In this document: in pieces, positions 1 through 8,625 of the stretch | How the letters are laid out: each line of letters opens with the position of its first letter | How positions within the stretch are numbered: position 1 is the stretch's first letter | From: SAR324 cluster bacterium | Lineage (GTDB): Bacteria; SAR324; NAC60-12 | Length of the DNA: 64,000 nucleotides | Assembly (NCBI GenBank): GCA_015232315.1 | Contig: JADFZZ010000001.1 | Location: 272,835 to 336,834, forward strand | Direction of reading: 5' to 3' | Made by a program: the position numbers and the translations under genes | Notes under the pieces: generated by a model | Seen by the model: only the letters and a program-made list of their open reading frames with translations | The model's database searches: none | Told to the model about the DNA's origin: nothing

Positions 1-99
1 GGTCAGACCGACAGTGTACCTCTGAATCAATTCTTGGTGGCGGTTGGGGGGCCTGGACAATTTAAAAAACTGTAAACTGACGGCTGATAGCAGAAGGCT

Positions 100-1215
100 T
101 CAATAAGCCAGAATCAGCCTGAAAAAGAAACTGGCATCAATGTTGTGCGGTTCCCAGGTGACATTGTTGACCAATCCCGTTTCCACATTCAAATTTTCGC
201 CAACCGCGATTCGGATGGCCAGAGCCCGTTCCCGCAAATCATGATGCAGACTCTCCCTGCCATCTTTGGGGAAGATGGTGGAATAAAACAGGTCCTGAAT
301 CAGAAAATAAGTATACTCTGAGAGTTGGAATACAAATCCCAGAAAAAAGAAATTGAGAGGAGTGGGGGATTTCTCAAAACGTGGTTTGTGGGAGATGGTT
401 TGTGCTCGGCCCACATGAAGTGCCCAGGTATCTCCCAGATAAGATGATTCAAGAGCCATGTTGTAATCGTTAAAATCAGGAGATGTCTCCTTGGATACTG
501 TATTGAGAGTTTCCAGATATTGGTCTTCAAAGTTGGAGGCAAGTTTGAAAGAGAACGCAAAATGTTCACTCTGAATCAGCGTTTGTTTGAGGGACAAGGT
601 GCGTGATTCAATTTGGTATTCATGGGTTGGTTGATCCTGAAAATACACAAATTTTTGTTCCTCATTATCCCAGACAAAAATGCTGAATGAATCCCGGCTT
701 GCCTGGTTGCGTTCATCGCTCATGCCCCACAAACGATGATATTGTTCAATCACCCGATCCAGTTCGCCCCCACGGAAATAAATATCCCGATAGGCCCACT
801 GTATCTCGGTAGAACTACCCCATTGCAAGCTGAACAGGGCAATCCGTCGCAGGTATTCTCCATCCTGAAAAATGGAATAGCCACGGCCTTTGCAGTTCCA
901 GTCATAAGCAGGTAATTCAACATGATATCCTTCACAGCGTTTGAACCGTATGGGAAAGTCTTCTGGAGGGCCATCTACGCCTACATTCACGCTCTTTTCA
1001 AAAAAATTTACATGGTAATATCCCAAGTCCAGAATCGCCCATTGACTATCCTTTTGTCCGGCGGTATCTGGCATGTAAAGTGTATTTACAAAAAAAAGTG
1101 GATGCTGGGGGCCAATGGACAAGGGACGATACATATAAAAAGAATTCAAACCCCATGCGTTTGATATGTAGATCAGCCAGAAGATTCCCCCCAAAACAAA
1201 GCGAATGGTCATCAT
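100..1215 (-). CDS. DUF3187-like outer-membrane-type protein
   Basis: Predicted exported protein of about 371 residues. The chosen ATG (1215) begins MMTIRFVLGG, followed by a hydrophobic stretch ending ISNAWG, a plausible signal peptide, and is preceded by GGAGC at good spacing; an upstream in-frame start would add 38 charged residues before the signal and is unlikely. The body is rich in aromatic and alternating residues, as in outer-membrane beta-barrels. The stretch GGELDRVIEQYHRLWGM resembles the conserved core of DUF3187 proteins, a family of unknown function usually predicted to be in the outer membrane. The C-terminus ends in F-F-R-L-I-L-A-Y, which fits a terminal barrel strand. It is transcribed divergently from the lipoprotein gene beside it with essentially no gap between the starts. 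The DUF3187 assignment is from memory of the family pattern. Confidence 0.6.
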   Translation of the reverse strand: MMTIRFVLGGIFWLIYISNAWGLNSFYMYRPLSIGPQHPLFFVNTLYMPDTAGQKDSQWAILDLGYYHVNFFEKSVNVGVDGPPEDFPIRFKRCEGYHVELPAYDWNCKGRGYSIFQDGEYLRRIALFSLQWGSSTEIQWAYRDIYFRGGELDRVIEQYHRLWGMSDERNQASRDSFSIFVWDNEEQKFVYFQDQPTHEYQIESRTLSLKQTLIQSEHFAFSFKLASNFEDQYLETLNTVSKETSPDFNDYNMALESSYLGDTWALHVGRAQTISHKPRFEKSPTPLNFFFLGFVFQLSEYTYFLIQDLFYSTIFPKDGRESLHHDLRERALAIRIAVGENLNVETGLVNNVTWEPHNIDASFFFRLILAY

Positions 1216-1216
1216 G

Positions 1217-1609
1217 ATGCTCCGGAAAAGTGAATATTTGCAGAAATGCAACAAACATTCCCATCTCTTGACATTCCTCCTGGTACTATCCCTGGCAGAA
1301 AGTTGTGCTGTGGAATCCGCCAAAGCCAAACTTCAGCTTAAAATTATGCCTTCCACCACGATCCATGTTGGCGAAACACTGACCCTTGATGCCTCTGAGT
1401 CGGTTTATGATCTGATTGCCTGGAAACTCGATGGCGTGATCTATGGCCCCTGTCAAACTGAAGAAGTGTGTGAACTCACGTTTGATCAGCCTGGATTTCA
1501 TGAAATGCTGGTGGAAGTGACGATGGATTCAAAACCTGATGTGCTGGGTGTTTCTAAAACCAGGCATTCCATCGATGAACAATTACTGGAAATCACCGTT
1601 CTGCCTTAA
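1217..1609 (+). CDS. small PKD-like lipoprotein
   Basis: About 130 residues. The N-terminus has basic residues, then a hydrophobic run (LLTFLLVLSLAESC) ending in a possible but non-ideal lipobox Cys. The rest resembles a single PKD/Ig-like beta domain, with VGETLTLDASES early and PGFHEMLVEVT near the end. Two Cys in the domain (within GPCQTEEVCEL) could form a disulphide. The start is uncertain: in-frame ATGs at 1205, 1214 and 1217 and a TTG at 1238 are available and none has a convincing ribosome-binding site. All but the TTG overlap or abut the start of the divergent DUF3187-like gene. Function unknown; probably an envelope protein. Confidence 0.5.
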   Translation: MLRKSEYLQKCNKHSHLLTFLLVLSLAESCAVESAKAKLQLKIMPSTTIHVGETLTLDASESVYDLIAWKLDGVIYGPCQTEEVCELTFDQPGFHEMLVEVTMDSKPDVLGVSKTRHSIDEQLLEITVLP

Positions 1610-1852
1610 TTTTTTGTAAGATCACTGTTTACATGTTTGGACAGTCCGTCCATTATTTATCAAAGATTCCATAACAAAATCTTGAAAGGTATAATTCTTT
1701 CTTTGCCAATCGAGGTGTTGATTTTTGAGGTCATTTGCGCTTAAAGTTTAGTTAGGCCTTCAACTTTTAAGAGGATGAATCATGATGATGCATGAAAACA
1801 TGCTATGTTTGTATAAGCAATAACAAGTGATGATACCCGTTATGGAGCAAGA
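1610..1852 (+). promoter_or_regulatory. leader region of the cyclase-like gene, with possible -10 and short ORF
   Basis: This 243-base gap contains a perfect TATAAT at 1690-1695, though no good -35 lies 17 bases upstream. It also holds a 13-codon reading frame (1782-1823, beginning Met-Met-Met-His) with an AGAGGAT Shine-Dalgarno-like sequence just before it. That frame ends 29 bases before the ATG of the large downstream gene, so it could be a leader peptide. Both are weak calls. Confidence 0.25.
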
Positions 1853-4800
1853 ATGAGTCTTTTTTCCAAAATGGTCGGAAAGAAAAGCTCTCCCACATCG
1901 GCAAAAAAAGGGGTGACGCCAGCAAAAACGGCTGTAACTCCGCAAAAAAACAAAACAACCTCTGTTAAAAACACACTCGCTCCAGTTGTATCTGAAAAAG
2001 ATAATTTTTCCAAAAAATCTCCCCAATATTCTCAACAACTGGAATCCCTGAAAGGACTGCATCAATGGTTTTTTCCGGGGGCTGTTCCTGAGGAAATGAA
2101 TGAACTTCTGCCCAAAATATTACGAGTACTTCAGGATTACACGATCACTGAGGCTCTGGAGCAATCTTATCCTGCGGATAGTCTGAATGATTATAAAAAT
2201 TATGCTGAACTTGAATTCAAGACGATGGGAGAGACCAACAGATTGCGTTGCCAGAGTCTTTTGGAACTAGCCGAAGAAAATTTGCGGAAAGTGATTTTTG
2301 AACTAATTATTTTGTTTCATATTAACCCTGAAAATACCGCACCTGTGGAGGTTACCCCGAAAACCAGGCATTTTGATGAAGCCGGGCGCCCTGTTGTTCA
2401 AAAATACTCCTTTGATATTTTTCCCTCTGGTTGCATTTCAGGAATTGAGGGCATCACGCGTTTTCTTCCGAAAGAGAGTATTGAAAATAAGGGTGGTTTG
2501 TATGATGTGTTGAAATTCGAATATCCATCGCTCATGGAGCACTTCCAGAAAAAACAGGGGCCGTTTGCGATCAAGGCCTTGACCACACTGGGCAGTCTTG
2601 GCGGCATTGGTCATAAACAGGATTCAGATATTGACGCGCAGATTGTGATCAACAGCAGTCCTGAATACAATTATCGATGGAATGATGGTGATTTTTTTAT
2701 TGCAATCCTTACCAAGGTTTTGTGTCGTGTTCAGGCCTATTTCTGGAACAGTGTACTGAGCGAAGGGGAGCGAAACGTTATTAAAAATCAGGCCTTCCAG
2801 ATTCTTCAAAAGAGGGTTGGAGGCGCTGTGCCCCTGGAGGATCACAAACTGATTCCAGAGATCTTCCCCAGTTCCATTCAGCATGAAATCTTTCGTTTGA
2901 GTTGGGACCGCTTCCTGGTAATTCCTCAAAAGCAGCAAACAGCCATCATCTGGAAAGAGTTGGCTGAGACGATTTCCGTGTTTCCTCATATTTCAGCATA
3001 TCTGCAGTGTTTCATCGATTTTTTCCCGTTTTTACAGCAGGTTCCCAAGGAAAAAGTGCATCTACGGTGTCTGCCGTTTTATAAAGAGCAGATCGACCAA
3101 AATGCTGTTGTGCAGTGGCTTTCGGGATTCTATGCGGACGCAATGAATCCCAACGATAGAGATCTGTTGCTGAAATACATTGCCAAAAAGAAAAATATTT
3201 CAGTGGACCAGATTCCACCGAAACTCAAGTATGCGGTGTTTCTGGATCATTTGACCAAGTCTCCTTCCCGCTGGTCCATTCTCAACGAATTTCTGAATTA
3301 TCTGTCAGAACGCATTCCCTTTCATCAAAGCAAAACATCTCTGACAAAAATTATTCCGATTCTGCGTGAGATGTATGATCCTCAAAACCGGTTTTTTAAC
3401 AATACCAGGATTGAGGCCATCCAGGAACAGAGCAAACAACGTTTTCGCAATCAGATGGTAGTCCTGATTGAGGAATACGAAGATTGGGAAGCACAGAAAG
3501 GCGAAGCGGTTCATGAAATTAATTTTTATAAAAAGACCAAGGTGGTTGAGCAGTATTTGAGCATGAAATATCCGGATGTGGAAATTCATTTGTTTACCAA
3601 TTTATTGAGAAATCAACGCCGGGGCAAACACACACCTTTTCTGGTATCACCTGAAGGGAGCATGGCTTATTATCTGATGTTGAATGATCTGTTGCTCAAT
3701 CCGTCGGTGCTCTTTTGTGGGATTTCACCATTTCCATTTGATATTCCTCATGAATTTAAAGTTTTAACGCGAGTGGGCGTTTGCGCGAATCAAAACTGGA
3801 ATATGAACCAACTCAGAGATGGGGCCCAGGAAAAATTTTCAATACAGCAACTGCCGGATTGGGGACAGGTGGACATTTCCAAAGATGTCTTTCTGGAACA
3901 TGCCATTCCAATTTTTCTCAGGGAAAGCGAGAAAGTAAGCCATCGCAATCTGCCCAAGGCCTTGCTGAATTGCTGGTGGATCGAGATGATTTGCGGCACC
4001 GGTGAGGATGACCATTGTGTCCCAACCAGCCTGACACGGTTGTTGTGGAATCCGAATCAGCGGTATTTTATACGTGAAGGCGTGGAGAATGAATATGTCA
4101 TCATCATTCGTACTCTTGAAAGTGATTATCCTCAGCTTCAACAGGATCCCTGGTGGATCAAATTCACGGAAATGCTGACCCGTACCAAAGATTCCATGGT
4201 TCAAAAACAGATGGTGTATTGTTTTGCGCAACATGTCCGGATTTCTGACATCATTAATTTTAACAATGAGGCAAAACCCATCTGGATCGATAAAAATGAG
4301 GCTTCCTGGCGTCTGAAATGTTTGATCAACTTTTATGAATTGTTTTTTAAGGATCAGGAAGAGCGCATCAATCTGATGAAATTGGCACAAGGACGAGATG
4401 ATGTTAGCCACAAAATGGAACTTCTTCTGAAGCAGACCTTTCTCAAATCGATGCAGAATGTGGAAAAAAGAATTTTGACGTTCAACCAGAAACGGGCCAT
4501 GCAAAAACTGGTTCCTTACATCAACAAGGCGACTGCTGGTAAATATACTCCGGATGAAATCCGTGATTTTCTGGATCCTCTGCTCAAAATTCTTTATCAA
4601 AAAATCGTGATTGCTGATGAGTCAATCCTGGCACTGCCTGTTGCGGACCTGGATCAGATTCAAAAAATCCAGCTTCAGGAACTTAAAAAAGAGCGGAGCA
4701 AACTGGAGCTGGTGAGCAATAATATTCTGGATTTTTATCAATCCCAGAATTTTAAGATGGAGGGCAACACCATCAAAAAAATTATTTTAGGCTCCAATAT

Positions 4801-5731
4801 CAAAATGGGCGGCAATGCAATGGAAAATTTTATTTTCAAATACCATTTTGAAAAGAATTTTGAAAAACGTCCTTTTCAGGTGCCATTGCCCATTTCCAAA
4901 ACACTGTGCATCCCGCGTAATAAAATTTCTATTGAATTTCTTGATAAAAACCAAAAATGGCTGTTCAAGTCGATTATCAGCAAGAAAGAAGCCCGTCGGT
5001 CAGGAACCTTTCTTGATAATGAGATGGCCATGTTCACCGACCATTTGATTCAGGGACTGGCACGTTGTGTTTTCAGTGGTTACATCGGTTTTGACTCCAG
5101 GAATATGACTTATTTTGAGAAACCCGCGTCATCCTCTAAAAAACCAATTGCGACCAACCCTGTGACTCATCAGGATCTTCAGTTTCTGGCGGCGGAATTC
5201 AACCAGTTTTTTCAGCCGATTGTCGTGTCATCACGGGAATTTTTGAATGATACCCATTATTTACGAGATATTTTTATGGTGTGTCATGTCAATCGGCACA
5301 ATATTTTGTCGCTGGTTGTGCGTGATAACCTGGATAGCAGGTTTGTGGTCGATATGGATATTTCCAATATTGAAGTCAGGATGGAAATGAAACATCCTGG
5401 AATGGGAGAAAAATTCCCTCGATTTTTACAACAGCTTTATAGTACAGAATGCCGACAGCTCTTCCTGTCAACATTAGACCAGTTGAAAATTCCCCTGGAT
5501 CATGAAAAACCTCCAAGAGTAAAAATCTGGGTTAACACCGGAAGTTTCAATTTATCGGTGGCTCCCAAATTCTATCGGGTTTATGTGGATGGCATCGTAA
5601 ACGATTTATGGCCTGATGACGTGACCAGTCCTCATTTTCTGAATCCTGCACCGTTGAAAAAGTCGTTTGACGTCATGGGTAAAGACGCGATTCGTGTTTA
5701 TCAGGAAAATCAGGGCAAAGCGACTGGATGA
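1853..5731 (+). CDS. class I adenylate cyclase-like protein (nucleotidyltransferase fold)
   Basis: 1292 residues, soluble, with no membrane segment visible. The first 55 residues are Lys/Pro/Thr/Ser-rich and look disordered. Residues about 247-261 read GSLGGIGHKQDSDID, which matches the GS...DxD active-site pattern of nucleotidyltransferases and the position of the GSxxSxGQ...SDLDIW motif in class I (CyaA-type) adenylate cyclases. Near the C-terminus (about residue 1240) FYRVYVDG parallels the FYQIVKVDG found close to the end of E. coli CyaA. The protein is about 450 residues longer than enterobacterial CyaA. If the assignment is right it makes cAMP from ATP; a non-cyclase nucleotidyltransferase is the alternative. 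The start has GGAGC six bases upstream. It lies 56 bases before efp on the same strand. Confidence 0.55.
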   Translation: MSLFSKMVGKKSSPTSAKKGVTPAKTAVTPQKNKTTSVKNTLAPVVSEKDNFSKKSPQYSQQLESLKGLHQWFFPGAVPEEMNELLPKILRVLQDYTITEALEQSYPADSLNDYKNYAELEFKTMGETNRLRCQSLLELAEENLRKVIFELIILFHINPENTAPVEVTPKTRHFDEAGRPVVQKYSFDIFPSGCISGIEGITRFLPKESIENKGGLYDVLKFEYPSLMEHFQKKQGPFAIKALTTLGSLGGIGHKQDSDIDAQIVINSSPEYNYRWNDGDFFIAILTKVLCRVQAYFWNSVLSEGERNVIKNQAFQILQKRVGGAVPLEDHKLIPEIFPSSIQHEIFRLSWDRFLVIPQKQQTAIIWKELAETISVFPHISAYLQCFIDFFPFLQQVPKEKVHLRCLPFYKEQIDQNAVVQWLSGFYADAMNPNDRDLLLKYIAKKKNISVDQIPPKLKYAVFLDHLTKSPSRWSILNEFLNYLSERIPFHQSKTSLTKIIPILREMYDPQNRFFNNTRIEAIQEQSKQRFRNQMVVLIEEYEDWEAQKGEAVHEINFYKKTKVVEQYLSMKYPDVEIHLFTNLLRNQRRGKHTPFLVSPEGSMAYYLMLNDLLLNPSVLFCGISPFPFDIPHEFKVLTRVGVCANQNWNMNQLRDGAQEKFSIQQLPDWGQVDISKDVFLEHAIPIFLRESEKVSHRNLPKALLNCWWIEMICGTGEDDHCVPTSLTRLLWNPNQRYFIREGVENEYVIIIRTLESDYPQLQQDPWWIKFTEMLTRTKDSMVQKQMVYCFAQHVRISDIINFNNEAKPIWIDKNEASWRLKCLINFYELFFKDQEERINLMKLAQGRDDVSHKMELLLKQTFLKSMQNVEKRILTFNQKRAMQKLVPYINKATAGKYTPDEIRDFLDPLLKILYQKIVIADESILALPVADLDQIQKIQLQELKKERSKLELVSNNILDFYQSQNFKMEGNTIKKIILGSNIKMGGNAMENFIFKYHFEKNFEKRPFQVPLPISKTLCIPRNKISIEFLDKNQKWLFKSIISKKEARRSGTFLDNEMAMFTDHLIQGLARCVFSGYIGFDSRNMTYFEKPASSSKKPIATNPVTHQDLQFLAAEFNQFFQPIVVSSREFLNDTHYLRDIFMVCHVNRHNILSLVVRDNLDSRFVVDMDISNIEVRMEMKHPGMGEKFPRFLQQLYSTECRQLFLSTLDQLKIPLDHEKPPRVKIWVNTGSFNLSVAPKFYRVYVDGIVNDLWPDDVTSPHFLNPAPLKKSFDVMGKDAIRVYQENQGKATG

Positions 5732-5787
5732 ACAGGGCTGTAAAAACCCGGGAAAGGTTCCCTATTGATTAACTTTTTGACTAATGA

Positions 5788-6357
5788 GTGGTTGTGTACG
5801 AAACATCCGATATTCGCAAAGGATTACGTGTTGAAATTGATAATAACCCCTATGTGGTGATTGATTTCCAGTTTGTAAAACCCGGAAAGGGAAATGCCTT
5901 CACTCGAACCCGAATCAAGAACATGTTGACCGGAGCTGTGCTGGATCGAACTTTTAAAACAGGCGAAAAACTCAAACCCGCCAATATGGAAGACAAAGCG
6001 GCTCAATATCTGTATAAAGATTCTGCCTGCCATTTCATGGATACCAGCAACTATGAACAGCTTGAAGTGTCCATGGACCAGGTTGGAGACGCTATCAATT
6101 ATCTGGTTGAAAACATGGAGGTCAACCTCAGTTTTTATAATGGAAGAGCCATTGGCATCACACTGCCTAACTTTGTCATTCTGGAAATTGTGGATACCGC
6201 TCCGGGAGAGAAAGGCAACACGGTCACAGGTGCCACGAAACCCGCTACGCTTTCTACAGGCCATATGGTGTATGTTCCTCTGTTTTTTGCGACCGGTGAG
6301 TTTGTCAAGGTGGATACACGAACCGGCGAATATGTGGAACGGGTTAAAGTCAAGTAA
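5788..6357 (+). CDS. efp: translation elongation factor P
   Basis: 189 residues, the usual length. EF-P binds ribosomes stalled at consecutive prolines and promotes peptide-bond formation. The three-domain KOW/OB architecture is recognisable from residue 5 (ETSDIRKGLRVEI) to the C-terminal TGEYVERVKV. The tip of the first loop reads KPGKGNAF with Lys at residue 34, exactly the position beta-lysylated by EpmA in E. coli. The reading frame begins with GTG at 5788; the ATG at 5784 is out of frame. The stop overlaps the ATG of epmA by one base, so enzyme and substrate are translationally coupled. No lysine 2,3-aminomutase (epmB) is visible in the window. Confidence 0.95.
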   Translation: MVVYETSDIRKGLRVEIDNNPYVVIDFQFVKPGKGNAFTRTRIKNMLTGAVLDRTFKTGEKLKPANMEDKAAQYLYKDSACHFMDTSNYEQLEVSMDQVGDAINYLVENMEVNLSFYNGRAIGITLPNFVILEIVDTAPGEKGNTVTGATKPATLSTGHMVYVPLFFATGEFVKVDTRTGEYVERVKVK

Positions 6358-7628
6358 TGCTTCATAGCAGACAGACGCCATACCGGACACATCGGAAGCC
6401 TCTTCTTTCCATCGAAAAGCTTGACGCGGGACAATATGCCGGCCGATTTTCGGGTTATGTAGAAGGTGAAAAAACATTTGCCTGGGTTCTGCTCGAGGAG
6501 GTAGCGTTTAAGTTATGCTTTCAGCAGTATCCTCAAATCCCTGAAGGTGCCATTATTCGCTTTGACGTGGATCACTCCTGTCACGTTCTGGATGTTGAAA
6601 TTCTGAATTGTCCTGTCACGTCTGTGCCTGCGTCAGGAGATGTTTTAAGGTGGCGTCAGGGAACTGTGCCAAGAATGAAGATCCTGCGGGAACGTCACAG
6701 TATTTTGCGAGATGTCCGGAACTGGTTTGATCAACAGGATTTCATGGAAGTCCAGACGCCCTGCCTTGTGCAGGCTCCCAGTCCGGAAGCACAGTTTTTT
6801 CCGTTTCGAGTGGAAGAAGATAATTATCTGATCACTTCACCTGAATTTCAGATGAAACGACTGCTGGTCGGCGGTTTCGAGCGCATTTATCAGATAACAA
6901 CCTGTTTTCGTGGAAAAGAAAACGGGAGCCGGCATAATCCTGAATTTACGATGCTGGAATGGTACAGGGCTTTTGACACATTGGGTCGTATTTATCAGGA
7001 TTTACTTGAATGCCTCGTTTGTGTTACAGAAAACCATCTGGCGCGGACAGGTGGCAGTGATTCGATTTTTCTGAAACCATGGCAATATGCCTCTGTAGCA
7101 GAAGTTTTTCAGGAATATTTACACCTTCCTGCTGAAGCTTTACTGTCAAAGCACGCACTTAAATTGCACGCCTTGGAGCAGAAACACGGAGCATGTCTGG
7201 AAAACGCAGAGAGCTATGAAGAAATTTTTTTTCGCTTATGGCATCTCATGGAACCCAAATTGGGCCACTCCAGTCCAATTGTGGTCTATGACTGGCCTGT
7301 GCAACTTGCCAGTCTTGCCAGGACTCGGGAAGATCATCCTGAGTTTGTGGAACGTGCGGAACTGTATGTTTCCGGCATGGAATTGTCCAATGGTTTTGGT
7401 GAATTGATCGATGCGTCAGTTCAGCGTCAGCGTTTTGAGCAGAATCTGGTGGATTATGCAGAGATCCATCGTCGCCTGCCACCGCTTGATGAATGTTTTT
7501 TATCCAGCCTCGAACAGGCTATGCCCCCCAGCGCCGGAATTGCGTTGGGTCTGGACAGAGTTGTCATGTTGCTGACTGGAACCACTTCCATTCAGGATGT
7601 TTTGTGTTTTGCGTGGAATGAACGATAA
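6357..7628 (+). CDS. epmA: EF-P-(R)-beta-lysine ligase, N-terminally extended
   Basis: 423 residues. EpmA is a class II lysyl-tRNA synthetase paralogue that attaches lysine or beta-lysine to Lys34 of EF-P. The catalytic core runs from about residue 105 (RHSILRDVRNWF): motif 2 region CFRGKENGSRHNPEFTMLEW, and motif 3 GIALGLDRVVMLL near the C-terminus. E. coli EpmA is about 325 residues and has no anticodon-binding domain. Here about 95 extra residues precede the core, containing a beta-rich segment (RFSGYVEGEKTFAWVLLEE) that could be a reduced OB-like domain. The start overlaps the efp stop. Neighbour and core motifs make the EF-P modification role likely; a lysyl-tRNA synthetase proper would have a larger N-terminal domain. 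Confidence 0.9.
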   Translation: MLHSRQTPYRTHRKPLLSIEKLDAGQYAGRFSGYVEGEKTFAWVLLEEVAFKLCFQQYPQIPEGAIIRFDVDHSCHVLDVEILNCPVTSVPASGDVLRWRQGTVPRMKILRERHSILRDVRNWFDQQDFMEVQTPCLVQAPSPEAQFFPFRVEEDNYLITSPEFQMKRLLVGGFERIYQITTCFRGKENGSRHNPEFTMLEWYRAFDTLGRIYQDLLECLVCVTENHLARTGGSDSIFLKPWQYASVAEVFQEYLHLPAEALLSKHALKLHALEQKHGACLENAESYEEIFFRLWHLMEPKLGHSSPIVVYDWPVQLASLARTREDHPEFVERAELYVSGMELSNGFGELIDASVQRQRFEQNLVDYAEIHRRLPPLDECFLSSLEQAMPPSAGIALGLDRVVMLLTGTTSIQDVLCFAWNER

Positions 7629-7658
7629 AAATTATGAAATTATAATGATGAGTCACCC

Positions 7659-8585
7659 ATGAAACGAGATTTTATTTCACTACTGGACTGGAGTTCCCGG
7701 GAAATCAGGGAAACCCTTGAACTGGCAAAAGAATTGAAACGTCTTAATCTCAAAGGCGAATGTCCGCAATACCTTAAAGGAAAATCCTATGCGATGATTT
7801 TTCACAAGGATTCTCTCAGAACCCGTGTTTCTTTTGAAGTTGGGATCAAACAGATGGGAGGACATTGTGTTCATCTCACCGACAAAGATTTTGTCATGGG
7901 AAAACGCGAACCTGTCGCTGATGTGGCCCAGGTGCTATCACGGTATGTGGATGGCATTCTGATCAGAACATTTGGACACCAGGAAGTTGTCAGACTGGGA
8001 CAGGTCGCCAGTGTGCCTGTCATCAACATGCTGACAGACTGGTTGCACCCTTGCCAGATCATGGCCGATATCATGACGATTGAAGAACATCAGGGCAGTT
8101 CTGAACGTGCAAGGGTGGTTTATCTGGGCGATGGTAACAATGTGACCAATTCATGGATCAACATGGCCGCCAGACTTCCCCTTGATTTATGGGTTGTGAC
8201 ATCACCGGAAACTCTGCCCGATATGGAACTTGTGGAAAATGCCCGCAAAGAAGGACTTTCCAACATTCATGTTGTTCATTCCTGGGATGACGCTGTCAAA
8301 AATGCGGATGTCCTGTATACCGATGTGTGGGCCAGCATGGGCGAAAAAGAAAAAATTAATGAACGTGTTCAGATGTTGCAGGGATTTCAGATCAATCAGA
8401 ACATGGTCAATCACAGCAAGAAAAATGTCATGGTTATGCATTGTCTACCTGCCGAAAGAGGCCATGAAATCACCGCCGAAGTGCTGGATGGTCCGAATTC
8501 CGTAGTGTTTGATCAGGCCGAAAACAGGTTACATGCCCAGAAGGCAATCATGGTTCAGTTAGAAAAATGGAGAACTGCGGGTTAA
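7659..8585 (+). CDS. argF: ornithine carbamoyltransferase
   Basis: 308 residues, the usual size. It condenses ornithine and carbamoyl phosphate to citrulline in arginine synthesis. The carbamoyl-phosphate loop is SLRTRVSFE (S-x-R-T-R), the second motif is DWLHPCQIMAD, and the ornithine-binding HCLP is in VMHCLPAERGHEI. It follows epmA by 30 bases in the same direction and precedes gltA by 40 bases, so it may share a transcript, although no other arginine gene is present. Confidence 0.95.
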   Translation: MKRDFISLLDWSSREIRETLELAKELKRLNLKGECPQYLKGKSYAMIFHKDSLRTRVSFEVGIKQMGGHCVHLTDKDFVMGKREPVADVAQVLSRYVDGILIRTFGHQEVVRLGQVASVPVINMLTDWLHPCQIMADIMTIEEHQGSSERARVVYLGDGNNVTNSWINMAARLPLDLWVVTSPETLPDMELVENARKEGLSNIHVVHSWDDAVKNADVLYTDVWASMGEKEKINERVQMLQGFQINQNMVNHSKKNVMVMHCLPAERGHEITAEVLDGPNSVVFDQAENRLHAQKAIMVQLEKWRTAG

Positions 8586-8625
8586 GCCACAGGAGCTCAC
8601 TTTATAATTCTGGTAATGAGGTTGT

